A DNA stretch of 64,000 bases from DATHZQ01 sp965216945 (GTDB lineage Bacteria; Actinomycetota; Acidimicrobiia; Spongiisociales; UBA5794). The stretch covers positions 2,108,001 through 2,172,000 of the forward strand of contig CBDCGU010000003.1 of the NCBI GenBank assembly GCA_965216945.1, read 5' to 3'. The notes beneath the pieces are model-generated. The model saw only the letters and a list, made by a program, of their open reading frames with translations, was not told the DNA's origin and did no database searches. Positions 9,555-18,098 of the stretch are shown in pieces. Position numbers and translations under genes: made by a program. Numbering within the stretch: position 1 is the first letter of the stretch; each line of letters opens with the position of its first letter.

Positions 9555-10140
9555 GGGTGACCTCCTCGGTGGGCTGGAGCGACGCTGTTGATGCCCCTGT
9601 CGCCCATGCTGCCGGTGCTAGGGATGGTTTTCGTCCGGTTTGACGGAGACGCACTTCACAGGCATCGAGCCAGCGGACTTCGGCCTCGGCCCGGAAGATC
9701 TCAGAGTCGGCCACCATGAGAAAGGTGGGATCGGCCTGAGACTCTGCCTTGAGCCGGGTGTACTCCTGCATGACGGTCACCAGATGGCGGCGGTGCCGCT
9801 GCAGGACGGCGAAGACGTCGATGCCGGGTGTCGTGGCGGCGATGAGCACCCGCATCACCAACTCGCGCCGCTCTGGTGGCCCGACCTCGGACGGCGACCC
9901 GAGCCAGGCATCCAGCTCCTCTCGCCCCGCCGGCAGCAAGCGGTAGGTCTTCTCGCGGACGTCGTCGGGACCCTCTGGCGCGATCAACTCGTCGCGCTCC
10001 AGACGCTTCAGCGTGGAGTACACCTGCCCGACGTTGAGTGGCCACACCTCACCAGTGCGGGCCTCGAACTCCTCGCGCAGGCGGAGGCCGTACTTCGGCT
10101 CCTCCACCAGCAGGGACAGCAGCGCGTGTCGAATGCTCAC
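9541..10140 (-). CDS. PadR-family transcriptional regulator
   Basis: A 199-residue protein. The N-terminal winged helix contains RHALLSLLVEEPKYGLRL, then VGQVYSTLKRLERDELI and the KTYRLLPAGREEL wing, which together are diagnostic of PadR. The longer C-terminal half (Vir_C-type, helical) suggests dimerisation through a helical arm. It starts with GTG 10140, with TGGAG six bases upstream. It heads an operon with an ABC ATPase and an FtsX permease, a common arrangement in which PadR represses the exporter until an inducer binds. The palindrome overlapping its own -10 box is the probable operator. Confidence 0.93.
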   Translation of the reverse strand: MSIRHALLSLLVEEPKYGLRLREEFEARTGEVWPLNVGQVYSTLKRLERDELIAPEGPDDVREKTYRLLPAGREELDAWLGSPSEVGPPERRELVMRVLIAATTPGIDVFAVLQRHRRHLVTVMQEYTRLKAESQADPTFLMVADSEIFRAEAEVRWLDACEVRLRQTGRKPSLAPAAWATGASTASLQPTEEVTRGRA

Positions 10141-10158
10141 TTAGGCTCCACGTCAAAG

Positions 10159-10198
10159 AATACTCGATATATATACTGAGTATTATTTGTGGTGTCAA
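10159..10198 (-). promoter_or_regulatory. padR operon promoter with overlapping palindromic operator
   Basis: Read on the reverse strand, TTGACA (10198-10193), a 17-base spacer and TATATA (10175-10170) form a near-consensus sigma-70 promoter. A 26-bp palindrome spans the -10 box: arms AATACTC (10159-10165) and GAGTATT (10178-10184) with TATA on each side of the centre and two mismatches per half. The placement predicts direct repression by blocking RNA polymerase. The AT content is far above the surroundings. Confidence 0.8.
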
Positions 10199-10420
10199 GC
10201 GGGTGGCGGCTACTCGGGCTGTTATCGGGCTCCACGCGATCAATCGTGGTTGGCGGCCTCGCATTCGCGGGGTGTGTGCCGATCTCGATTACCCGCCGAA
10301 GCGGGCGATATCGGTCCCGATTCGGTGATCGGTGCGGTGGCGGCATGCAGCCATAGTGGAGTACCGCATCGTCGATGGGGAGTCCGAGATCGGTTGGCTG
10401 CTTGATCGAGGAAACGAAGA
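10199..10420. other. Spacer between padR promoter and tRNA terminator
   Basis: About 220 bases with no coding pattern. Open frames here are antisense readings of the neighbouring tRNA and repeat region. Confidence 0.5.
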
Positions 10421-10446
10421 AAACCCCTGCGCCGTAACAGGGGTTT
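10421..10446 (-). terminator. Rho-independent terminator of the tRNA-Asp/tRNA-Phe unit
   Basis: Arms AAACCCCTG (10421-10429) and CAGGGGTTT (10438-10446) pair over 9 bp around an 8-base loop. On the reverse strand the hairpin starts a few bases after the tRNA-Phe CCA end and is followed by TTTTCTTCGTTT, as expected of an intrinsic terminator. Confidence 0.8.
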
Positions 10447-10450
10447 CCAG

Positions 10451-10526
10451 TGGTGGTCAGGGCCGGCGTCGATCCGGCGACCTCCGGTTTTTCAGACCGG
10501 CGCTCTACCAACTGAGCTACCTGACC
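10451..10526 (-). tRNA. tRNA-Phe (GAA)
   Basis: The reverse strand folds as a cloverleaf: acceptor stem GGTCAGG/CCTGACC, D-arm GCTC...GAGC, anticodon stem CCGGT/ACCGG with loop CTGAAAA (anticodon GAA), and T-stem GCCGG/CCGGC. Discriminator A is followed by an encoded CCA. It is 76 bases long and lies downstream of tRNA-Asp on the same strand. Confidence 0.95.
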
Positions 10527-10567
10527 GTCCTCAGACCAACGCCCGGGCCGCGTAGCCGGGCGGTGGG

Positions 10568-10889
10568 TGGCGGGAGCGACGGGATTTGAACCTTCTCCGT
10601 GTTGGGTTTGGCTCGTTCGTTGCTCCTGCTGGGTTGTCAAACGCTAGCCCGGGATCGGGCTGGTCGGCGAACCGAGGAGGTGGGTTCGGCGTCGGTAGAT
10701 GCGGAACCCACCGGGGATCCCGGTTGGCTGGCGGGAGCGACGGGATTTGAACCTTCTCCGTGTTGGGTTTGGCTCGTTCGTTGCTCCTGCTGGGTTGTCA
10801 AACGCTAGCCCGGGATCGGGCTGGTCGGCGAACCGAGGAGGTGGGTTCGGCGTCGGTAGATGCGGAACCCACCGGGGATCCCGGTTGGC
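10568..10889. repeat. Two identical 161-bp tandem repeats carrying the tRNA-Asp 3' end
   Basis: Copy 1 is 10568-10728 and copy 2 is 10729-10889; I found no difference between them. Each begins with the 25 bases that form the 3' end of tRNA-Asp (T-arm half, acceptor 3' strand and CCA, seen as TGGCGGGAGCGACGGG onward). The same 25 bases occur a third time at 10890-10914 inside the intact tRNA-Asp gene. The remaining 136 bases contain self-complementary segments: GGTGGGTTC with GAACCCACC, AGCCCG with CGGGCT, and ACCGGG with CCCGGT. No gene is present. The array separates tRNA-Asp from tRNA-Phe. Confidence 0.92.
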
Positions 10890-10967
10890 TGGCGGGAGCG
10901 ACGGGATTTGAACCCGCGACCTCCGGCTTGACAGGCCGGCGTGAACTCCAGACTTCACCACGCCCCC
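10890..10967 (-). tRNA. tRNA-Asp (GTC)
   Basis: The reverse strand gives acceptor stem GGGGGCG/CGCTCCC with one G-U pair, anticodon stem CCGGC/GCCGG with loop CTGTCAA (anticodon GTC), T-stem CGGG/CCCG around TTCAAAT, discriminator G and an encoded CCA. It is 78 bases long. The last 25 bases are repeated twice immediately downstream. Confidence 0.95.
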
Positions 10968-11019
10968 AACCGCTCATCCGGCCGGAGCCGGAGCAAGCGA
11001 CTGGAGTATAGGGGCCTGC

Positions 11020-12246
11020 TCAGCTTGGCGACCAAGCCACCCAGCTCCCACCGGACACGCGTTCCACGGTGCCTCCGGCGATGTCGACGACGAAAACGCC
11101 CGCCTCGCCTTCGTAGGTTCCCACGAACGCATAGGCGCTGCCGTCTGGCGCCCACAGCGACATGCTCTGGGCGTATTGGTCGTAGAAGGGCAGGAACTCG
11201 GCGAACCACGGCGGTGAGACTCGGAATGTCGGACCTTCCGAGACAACGCCGTCCTCCCACACGCTCAGCACGAGATCCCCGATCTCCCCTTCTGCCTCGA
11301 TGATCAGCAATCGGTCGCGAGCGGGACTCCAGAAGAACCCGATGGCGGGCCGATCGGTGACCGTTGCCGGCTGCCCGGTCGCCAGGTCGATCACCTGGAG
11401 TCGATTCGGCGGCAGCGGATCCTGGATGAGCGCCGCCGATACGGAGTTGCTGTCCGGATTGAACGACTGGACTGCGAGGTAGCGCTCGGAGGCGCTGACA
11501 CCGAAGATCACACTCCCGTCGACGGTGACCAGCGTCTCGACCCCGCCGTCACCGATCCGCACGATACGCTGGCCATCCTCGCCCAGCACCGCTGCCACCA
11601 CACCACCGGCGGTCCATTGCGGGGCCTGGAACGCACCGGGTGCCACCTCGAGGGCTTCGGTCTCGCCGCTCGTTGCGACGAAGTCGAGCCGATCGACGCC
11701 GACGTGGGCAACCGTGCCGTCGCCGTCCGGGCTCCAGGAGAAGTAGTAGGGCGCGCCCTCGTCCACCTCTACGACCGAGAGCTGGGCGCCGATCTGGAAC
11801 CGCTCGTGGACCAGCCCACCCGTCACGCTGTTACGGAGCGAACCTACCTCCTCGCCGGTGGGCGACCAATAGAAGTAGAAGGGGGGCGCCTCCATCTCGA
11901 TCCGCATCGCATCCCCGCCCATCGCTCCGACCACGACGAACTCCGGCTGCCCGGCTCGGCTGGAGTAGGCCACGGACGCCGCATCCGGGGACCAGACCGG
12001 CTGGAAGGGTACGTCGCGCTCGTCGCTCAAGACCACGGAGTTGCCCCCATCCCTGTCCATCGTGACGACGAGGTTGTCGTCATCGACCACGACGAGCCGG
12101 TCGACATCGAGGGGTGGGAGGGTGGTCGTCGTCGATGTGGTCGATGTCCGGGCCGACGTCGTGGTCGGTGCCGGGTCCGATGTCGACGTACATGCCGCGG
12201 CGACGAGGAGTAGCGCAGGGATCGCCAACCAGGTTGATCGGCGCAT
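11020..12246 (-). CDS. Lipoprotein with TolB/WD40-like beta-propeller
   Basis: A 408-residue predicted lipoprotein. The N-terminus MRRSTWLAIPALLLVAAAC carries a lipobox with the acylated cysteine at residue 19, followed by a Thr/Ser-rich linker. The rest contains repeated blades with 'FxWSPDG/WSPT' turns (for example VWSPDAASVAYSS, YFSWSPDGDGT, FFWSPARDRLL, LWAPDGSAYAF), typical of the PD40/TolB propeller. It is probably anchored to the outer face of the membrane and acts in protein binding or sensing. The ATG at 12246 is chosen because the signal sequence begins there. It is divergent from the esterase gene. No specific function can be assigned. Confidence 0.85.
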   Translation of the reverse strand: MRRSTWLAIPALLLVAAACTSTSDPAPTTTSARTSTTSTTTTLPPLDVDRLVVVDDDNLVVTMDRDGGNSVVLSDERDVPFQPVWSPDAASVAYSSRAGQPEFVVVGAMGGDAMRIEMEAPPFYFYWSPTGEEVGSLRNSVTGGLVHERFQIGAQLSVVEVDEGAPYYFSWSPDGDGTVAHVGVDRLDFVATSGETEALEVAPGAFQAPQWTAGGVVAAVLGEDGQRIVRIGDGGVETLVTVDGSVIFGVSASERYLAVQSFNPDSNSVSAALIQDPLPPNRLQVIDLATGQPATVTDRPAIGFFWSPARDRLLIIEAEGEIGDLVLSVWEDGVVSEGPTFRVSPPWFAEFLPFYDQYAQSMSLWAPDGSAYAFVGTYEGEAGVFVVDIAGGTVERVSGGSWVAWSPS

Positions 12247-12332
12247 CTGCGCCGCCTTTCTCGTGCTGATCGTCGAGCCTACCGACGGCTCTCTCGTTAG
12301 TGCGCGCCAGTGCGGTGGGTACTCTCGTGCCC

Positions 12333-13112
12333 ATGGCCAACGACAGGCTGCTCCACCCACTGGCAGACGGTTTCGAGCTGCATCCCGAGCGCGAGGACGT
12401 CGTCCTGTTGCTGCACGGGTGGACCGGATCCCCCGCCCACCTTCGCCTCCTCGGTGCGGATCTCGCTGCCGCCGGATACGGCGTCGTGGCGCCGCTCCTG
12501 CCCGGTCACGGCACCGACATCAAGGACATCGTCGGCACCGGTTGGCGTGACTGGGTGCGAGTGGCGGCCGAAGCTGCACACGATATCGGTGAGGGAGGCG
12601 CACACCTCCATCTCGGCGGCCTGTCGATGGGGGGCCTTCTTGCGGTGCTGCTGTCGATCCCGTTCGATGCCGTGTCTCTCACCACCATCAACGCACCGAT
12701 CCACATCTATTCCCGCACGGCCTGGTTCTCGGCGGCGATGCGCGGCTCCACCAGGGTGCGGACCTATGAGAAGGGTGCCCGGCATCCCGACTACGCCCAC
12801 GACTATGCCCATCAATATGACGGCACGCCGGTGGGCTCGGTGGCCGATCTTCTCGACATCATGCGGGCCGCCAAGAAGACTCTGCCCCGAGTCACCGCAC
12901 CGTCGCTCGTGATCCAATCTCGCACCGACGAGACGGTGCGGCCCCGCAGCGCGGGCTACATCTACGAGCGGCTCGGCGCCTCCTTCAAGCGACTCGTGTG
13001 GCTGGAGCAATCCGCACACGTGGCAACGCTCGACGTCGAGCGGGACAGGGTTGCCGAGGAGATGGTCCGTCACCTGAGGGACGCCGAGGGACTTGCGTCG
13101 CTGTATCCGTGA
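12333..13112 (+). CDS. Alpha/beta hydrolase, Est30-like carboxylesterase
   Basis: A 259-residue serine hydrolase. VVLLLHGWTGSP at about residues 23-34 supplies the oxyanion-hole HGW turn, G-L-S-M-G-G (96-101) holds nucleophile Ser98, and the acid and base are likely the Asp in SRTDETVRP and the His in QSAHVATLD. The order, spacing and PGHGTDIKDI segment resemble carboxylesterases and monoacylglycerol lipases of the Est30 type, which cleave short to medium acyl esters in the cytoplasm. No signal peptide is present. ATG 12333 is used; an upstream in-frame start at 12300 would add residues unlike the family. It ends 46 bases before the acetyl-CoA synthetase start. Confidence 0.88.
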   Translation: MANDRLLHPLADGFELHPEREDVVLLLHGWTGSPAHLRLLGADLAAAGYGVVAPLLPGHGTDIKDIVGTGWRDWVRVAAEAAHDIGEGGAHLHLGGLSMGGLLAVLLSIPFDAVSLTTINAPIHIYSRTAWFSAAMRGSTRVRTYEKGARHPDYAHDYAHQYDGTPVGSVADLLDIMRAAKKTLPRVTAPSLVIQSRTDETVRPRSAGYIYERLGASFKRLVWLEQSAHVATLDVERDRVAEEMVRHLRDAEGLASLYP

Positions 13113-13158
13113 CGCCCGGCTCGATAGCATTGGCTGGCTTGAGTCGAGAGGAGCGGTA

Positions 13159-15114
13159 GTGACCGACACGCAGAAGGCGCTCGAGAACCTGTTGAGTGAG
13201 GACCGGGTATTCCCTCCTTCCGAGGACTTTGTCGCATCCGCCAATGCGGACGGTTCGATCTACGAGCGTGCCGAGGCCGATTGGAAGGGCTTCTGGCGCA
13301 CCCAAGCGCTGGAGCGCATCACGTGGTTCACGGAGCCGACGGTCGTCCTGGACGATTCCAACCCACCGTTCTTCAAGTGGTTCAGCGACGGCGAGCTCAA
13401 CCTCTCGTACAACTGCCTCGACCGGCACCTCGATGCTCGAGGCGACAAGGTGGCGTACCACTGGGTGGGGGAGCCGGGCGACACGCGGACGATCACCTAT
13501 CGCGACCTCTACGAGGAGGTGGCCCGTTTCGCCAATGGTCTCAAGGGGCTCGGTGTCGGCCGCGGCGACCGCGTGGCGATCTACATGGGCATGGTTCCCG
13601 AGCTTCCGATCGCGATGCTGGCATGTGCCCGCATCGGCGCCGTCCATTCCGTCGTGTTCGGCGGCTTCTCGTCCGATGCGCTCGCCGATCGGATCGAGGA
13701 TGCGCAATGCAAGGTGCTCGTCACCCAGGACGGCTCGTGGCGGCGGGGCTCCGTTGTTCCCCTCAAGGCGGCGGCGGACGTCGCCGTGGCGCGCTGCGCC
13801 TCCATCGAGCACGTCGTAGTCGTGAACCGCACCGACAGCGACGTGGCGATCGAGGACGGCAGGGATGTCTGGTACCACGAGCTCATCGCCGACCAGTCCA
13901 CCTCGTGCGAGCCCGAGGTGATGAACGCCGAGGACCCGCTCTACATCCTCTACACGTCGGGAACCACGGGGAAGCCGAAAGGCATCGTGCACACTCAGGG
14001 CGGTTACCTCACGGGTATCACGACCACCCACCACTACGTCTTCGACATCAAGCCGGACGACATCTACTGGTGTGGCGCCGACATCGGCTGGGTCACCGGG
14101 CACAGCTACATCGTCTACGGACCGCTCGCCAACGGCGTCACCGGTGTGATGTACGAGGGAGCACCCAACCAGCCCGATTTCGACCGGCTGTGGCAGATCA
14201 TCGAGGACTACTCGGTCACCGTCTTCTACACGGCGCCGACCGCCATCCGGGCGTTCATGAAGTGGGGCGACGAATACCCCGACCGGCACGATCTGTCCTC
14301 GGTCCGCGTGCTGGGCACGGTGGGCGAGCCCATCAACCCCGAAGCGTGGATGTGGTACCACGAGCACATCGGAGGCTCGCAAACCCCGATCGTCGACACG
14401 TGGTGGCAGACGGAGACGGGTGCGATCATGATCACGCCGCTGCCCGGCGCCGTGTCGACGAAGCCGGGCTCGGCGACCCGCCCCTTCCCAGGGATCGATG
14501 CCGACGTGATCGACGACGACGGGAACTCCGTCCCGCTCGGCGGTGGCGGTTACCTCGTCATCAAACGGCCCTGGCCATCCATGCTCCGCACCATCTACGG
14601 AGACGACAAACGCTACGTCGACACCTACTGGTCCAGGTTCCCCGGCATGTACTTCCCCGGCGACGGGTGCAAGCGAGACATGGACGGCTATTTCTGGCTG
14701 CTGGGCCGGGTGGACGACATCATGCTCGTGTCCGGTCACAACATCTCGACGACGGAGGTCGAGTCGGCGCTGGTGTCGCACCCTGCCGTTGCCGAGGCGG
14801 CGGTCGTCGGTCGCAAGGACGACGTGACCGGGCAGGCAATCGCAGCATTCGTGACGCTGCGGGGTGGTATCGATGGTGACGAGGCCCTGCTCGGCGAGCT
14901 GCGCAACCACGTGGCGTCGTCGATCGGTCCGATCGCCAAGCCCGCCAGCATCGTCTTCACCGACGACCTGCCGAAGACCCGATCGGGGAAGATCATGCGC
15001 CGCCTGCTCAAGGACATCTCCGAGAACCGGCAGCTGGGCGACGTCACCACGCTGGCCAACGCCGACATCGTCGAGGAGATCGCAACGAAGGCACAAGCCG
15101 GCACCGACGACTGA
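13159..15114 (+). CDS. acsA: Acetyl-CoA synthetase
   Basis: It activates acetate with ATP and CoA through acetyl-AMP. The 651-residue length is normal. Features include the adenylation loop YTSGTTGKPKG (about 265-275), the acetate-pocket tryptophan region in DTWWQTETG, and the C-terminal S-G-K-I-M-R-R with Lys611, the lysine whose acetylation controls the enzyme in many bacteria. GTG 13159 is preferred because GAGAGGAG precedes it and the N-terminus then matches the family length. It lies just upstream of the pirin gene and about 3 kb from glpD, pgm, fbaB and pckA, so acetate could be channelled to sugar synthesis. Confidence 0.96.
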   Translation: MTDTQKALENLLSEDRVFPPSEDFVASANADGSIYERAEADWKGFWRTQALERITWFTEPTVVLDDSNPPFFKWFSDGELNLSYNCLDRHLDARGDKVAYHWVGEPGDTRTITYRDLYEEVARFANGLKGLGVGRGDRVAIYMGMVPELPIAMLACARIGAVHSVVFGGFSSDALADRIEDAQCKVLVTQDGSWRRGSVVPLKAAADVAVARCASIEHVVVVNRTDSDVAIEDGRDVWYHELIADQSTSCEPEVMNAEDPLYILYTSGTTGKPKGIVHTQGGYLTGITTTHHYVFDIKPDDIYWCGADIGWVTGHSYIVYGPLANGVTGVMYEGAPNQPDFDRLWQIIEDYSVTVFYTAPTAIRAFMKWGDEYPDRHDLSSVRVLGTVGEPINPEAWMWYHEHIGGSQTPIVDTWWQTETGAIMITPLPGAVSTKPGSATRPFPGIDADVIDDDGNSVPLGGGGYLVIKRPWPSMLRTIYGDDKRYVDTYWSRFPGMYFPGDGCKRDMDGYFWLLGRVDDIMLVSGHNISTTEVESALVSHPAVAEAAVVGRKDDVTGQAIAAFVTLRGGIDGDEALLGELRNHVASSIGPIAKPASIVFTDDLPKTRSGKIMRRLLKDISENRQLGDVTTLANADIVEEIATKAQAGTDD

Positions 15115-15198
15115 TCCACGTCGCCGGCCATGGGTGGCGGCCCGACGGGCCGGTTCGCTGTCATGCGCCGGCGATGGACAGGGGAATAGCCGCAGACC

Positions 15199-15227
15199 CT
15201 GGATAGTTGCACTGAGCAACTATCCAG
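15199..15227. promoter_or_regulatory. Perfect 12-bp inverted repeat upstream of pirin (MarR-type operator candidate)
   Basis: Arms CTGGATAGTTGC (15199-15210) and GCAACTATCCAG (15216-15227) are exact inverted complements around ACTGA. It ends 22 bases before the pirin ATG. There is no T-tract, so it is unlikely to be the acsA terminator. The TAGTTGC/GCAACTA core resembles operators of MarR-family regulators (known family feature; assignment here is inference). No marR gene is in the window. Confidence 0.6.
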
Positions 15228-15249
15228 ATTCCGACGATTGAGAGCAGCC

Positions 15250-16227
15250 ATGCCCGCCGTCACTGTCGACAACCTCCTTGCGCTTCCCCGGATCGCACCA
15301 CCGGCGGTCCCCGAGGCCCGGCCGCGAGATGTGATCTCCGTGACCACTGCGCCACGAGGCTACGAAGGCGAGGGGTTTCCCGTGCGCCGCGCATTTGCCG
15401 GCGTCGACCTTGCGCTGCTCGATCCCTTCATCCATCTCGACCAGATGGGGGAGGTCGAGTACGCCCCGGGCGAGCCGAAGGGCACGCCCTGGCATCCCCA
15501 CCGCGGCTTCGAGACCGTCACCTACATGATCGACGGCGAGATGCAGCACCAGGACTCCCACGGTGGGGGTGGTCTCATCACCAATGGGGACACCCAGTGG
15601 ATGACTGCCGGGTCCGGAATCCTCCACATCGAGACGCCGCCGGAGCACCTCGTGATGTCCGGAGGGCTCTTCCACGGGTTCCAACTCTGGGTCAATCTGC
15701 CGGCGGCGGACAAGATGCTGGCGCCCCGCTATCAGGACTTGCGGGGGCGCGACGCCGGTCTCCTCACCAACCCGGAGGCCGACGTGTTGCTGCGCCTCAT
15801 CGCCGGTGAGCTCGGCGGGGTCGAAGGACCTGGTTCGACCCACACCCCCATCACGATGGTGCACGCCACGCTGCACGCCGGCGCTCGCCTCGAGCTGCCC
15901 TGGCGGTCCGACTTCAATGCGCTCGCCTACGTCCTCAACGGGGACGCACGCTTTGGTGCCGGCGGCCGGCAGGCCGGTATGGGTCAGCTCGTGGTGTACG
16001 GGCAAGGTGACTCGATCGTCATCGCCGCCGACGAGGCTCAGGAGACGAGAAGCCCCAACGTCGACGTGCTGTTGCTGGGCGGGCAACCAATCCGCGAGAC
16101 GGTGGCGTGGCACGGTCCGTTCGTCATGAACACTCGTGCCGAGCTCGTCCAGGCGTTCCAGGATTTCCAGGCCGGGAGATTGGGCACGATCCCGACCGAG
16201 CGGATCGACCACCCGCACGACTTCTGA
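15250..16227 (+). CDS. Pirin-family bicupin protein
   Basis: A 325-residue bicupin. The N-terminal cupin carries the pirin metal ligands in WHPHRGFETV (His82, His84) and GILHIET (His126, Glu128), with the same spacing as in characterised pirins. The second cupin is at about residues 180-290. Some bacterial pirins have quercetinase-like activity or regulate redox and central metabolism; which applies here is unknown. The ATG at 15250 follows a palindromic operator candidate. It ends 31 bases from the convergent glpD stop. Confidence 0.92.
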   Translation: MPAVTVDNLLALPRIAPPAVPEARPRDVISVTTAPRGYEGEGFPVRRAFAGVDLALLDPFIHLDQMGEVEYAPGEPKGTPWHPHRGFETVTYMIDGEMQHQDSHGGGGLITNGDTQWMTAGSGILHIETPPEHLVMSGGLFHGFQLWVNLPAADKMLAPRYQDLRGRDAGLLTNPEADVLLRLIAGELGGVEGPGSTHTPITMVHATLHAGARLELPWRSDFNALAYVLNGDARFGAGGRQAGMGQLVVYGQGDSIVIAADEAQETRSPNVDVLLLGGQPIRETVAWHGPFVMNTRAELVQAFQDFQAGRLGTIPTERIDHPHDF

Positions 16228-16258
16228 GGCACTTGCCGGCCGGTGCGGCGCCGTTCCG

Positions 16259-17980
16259 CTATTCCGCCCGGCCCGTCCTCACGTCGGGTGCGCCCATCCG
16301 GGCGGCGTCCGACGTGTGGTCGTCGGGCATGCGTTGTGACTCCCGCTCGGCGGCAACTCGGGCGTCGTAGTGCTCGAGCTCGCGAGCCGTGGCGGCGTCG
16401 CTCCAGCCCAGCACCTCCCCGATGATGTCGGCGGCTTCCCTGGCCGCGGTCAAGCCGCGGTCTTCGGTCTCGATGGAGATGCGGGTGCGCCGCGTCAGCA
16501 CGTCGTCGAGATGAAGCGCTCCCTCGTGTGACGCCGCGTAGCGCAGCTCGGCGCGCAGATAACCCGGAGCGCCGACAACCGGCTTCGCCAGGCCCGGGTC
16601 GCCTCGCATCAGATCGATGAGATCCTCCGTAGCCGAGCCATAGCGTCCGACCATCCTTTGCACCTCGCGAGCGTCGATACCGACCTCGGCGCCGAGCCGT
16701 GCCGCTGCGGCCGCCGTCGCCTCGTGGCCTGCGGCGCCCAGCAACGGGGTCTCTGCGGTCCGCGAAGCCCGCGGAGTGATGCCCATCTGCTCGGCGGCGA
16801 CATCGACGGTGTCGGCAGCCATCACCCGGTATGTCGTGTATTTGCCGCCGGCCACCGTGATGAGACCGGGCGCCCGCACGGCGACGGCGTGCTCGCGGCT
16901 GAGCTTGCTCGTGGCGTCGGTCTCGCCGGTGAGCAGGGGACGCAGCCCTGCATAGACGCCGACGATGTCCTCGACGCCGATCGGTTCGTCGAGCACGCCG
17001 TTGACGCGCTCGAGGATGTAGGCGATGTCGGTGGCGCTGGCTGCCGGGTGCGCCAGACCGAGATCCCATGGTGTGTCGGTTGTCCCGATGATCCAGAAGG
17101 CACCCCACGGGATCATGAAGAGGACCGACTTCTCGGTGCGGATGATCATCCCGGTCGCCGACTCGATCCGGTTGCGTGGGATCACCAGGTGGATGCCCTT
17201 CGAAGCCGTGACCTGCCGTCCGTGCTCGCCTGCCATGTCTTCGATGAAGTCGGTCCACACACCCGTGGCGTTGACCACGGCTCGGGTGCGGATGGCGAGC
17301 TGCCTGCCCGACTCCAGATCGACGGCCTCGACGCCGTCGACCCGCGAGCCCGATTGGTGGAGCCCGGTCGCACGCACACTGGTGACAACCACCGCACCGA
17401 GCCCAGCGGCCGTGCGTGCTACGCTCATCGTGTGGCGGGCGTCGTCGAGTTGGGCGTCCCAGTAGCGCAGCCCCCCGACCAGCGAGTCGGTGCGCAGCGC
17501 CGGCATCAGCTCGAGCGCCGCGGTCCGGCTGAGATGTCGGTGCCAGGGCAGGACGTTGGTGCGGGATGCCGTCGCCATGAGGTCGTAGAGGCCGACACCG
17601 GCTCCGACATAGAACCGCTCCCATACGCGATGCTGGAGCGGATACAGGAAGCTCACGGGGGACACGAGATGCGGGGCGAGGGTCGACAGGAGCAGACCCC
17701 GCTCGCGCAGCGCCTCGAACACGAGCTTGAACTCGAATTGCTCCAGGTAGCGCAGCCCGCCGTGGATGAGCTTCGACGACCGGCTCGATGTTCCGGACGC
17801 CAGGTCCCGCTGCTCGATCAGCGCAACCGACAACCCTCTGGTTGCGGCATCGAGGGCGGTGCCGGCGCCGGTGACGCCACCTCCGATCACAACGAGGTCG
17901 AAGGACTCGTCGGCTAGGCGGTCGAAGGCGCGAGCCCTTGCGGCCGGGCCGAGGGTGGAAGCATTGCGGTCGAGTTTCAT
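16259..17980 (-). CDS. glpD: FAD-dependent glycerol-3-phosphate dehydrogenase
   Basis: It oxidises sn-glycerol 3-phosphate to dihydroxyacetone phosphate, feeding electrons to quinones at the membrane. The 573-residue length is typical. The FAD-binding Rossmann motif is G-G-G-V-T-G-A-G (33-40), followed by LIEQRDLASGTSSRSSKL, the GlpD block with SSKLIHGGLRYL, and later IIGTTDTPW and GGKYTTYR. The DAO-type C-terminal domain follows from about residue 395. The ATG at 17980 gives the family N-terminus; longer frames upstream only read through the promoter of the divergent mutase. There is no adjacent glpF or glpK, so it may serve lipid-derived glycerol phosphate or redox balance. Confidence 0.95.
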   Translation of the reverse strand: MKLDRNASTLGPAARARAFDRLADESFDLVVIGGGVTGAGTALDAATRGLSVALIEQRDLASGTSSRSSKLIHGGLRYLEQFEFKLVFEALRERGLLLSTLAPHLVSPVSFLYPLQHRVWERFYVGAGVGLYDLMATASRTNVLPWHRHLSRTAALELMPALRTDSLVGGLRYWDAQLDDARHTMSVARTAAGLGAVVVTSVRATGLHQSGSRVDGVEAVDLESGRQLAIRTRAVVNATGVWTDFIEDMAGEHGRQVTASKGIHLVIPRNRIESATGMIIRTEKSVLFMIPWGAFWIIGTTDTPWDLGLAHPAASATDIAYILERVNGVLDEPIGVEDIVGVYAGLRPLLTGETDATSKLSREHAVAVRAPGLITVAGGKYTTYRVMAADTVDVAAEQMGITPRASRTAETPLLGAAGHEATAAAAARLGAEVGIDAREVQRMVGRYGSATEDLIDLMRGDPGLAKPVVGAPGYLRAELRYAASHEGALHLDDVLTRRTRISIETEDRGLTAAREAADIIGEVLGWSDAATARELEHYDARVAAERESQRMPDDHTSDAARMGAPDVRTGRAE

Positions 17981-18098
17981 ACCCCGATTCTGCCTCAATT
18001 GAGCCGGTCGACGGCAGAGGCACTTGGCGATGCTCCTTGACGAAATCGGTCCTCCCGCGCTCGATGGACGTCGTGTCCGGCTGAGTAGGCTCGCCGCC

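Noticed and set aside
10137..10640. 167-codon reverse frame over the tRNA-Phe gene
   Set aside because: The DNA folds as a tRNA and terminator; the peptide is the common translation of tRNA sequence.
10568..10914. CRISPR array
   Set aside because: There are only two complete units, the whole 161-bp unit is repeated with no unique spacers, and no cas genes are nearby.
12985..15219. 744-codon reverse open frame
   Set aside because: Antisense of acetyl-CoA synthetase; no recognisable domain.
15199..15227. Terminator of acsA
   Set aside because: No T-run follows on the forward strand, and the site is closer to the pirin start than to the acsA stop, so an operator is preferred.
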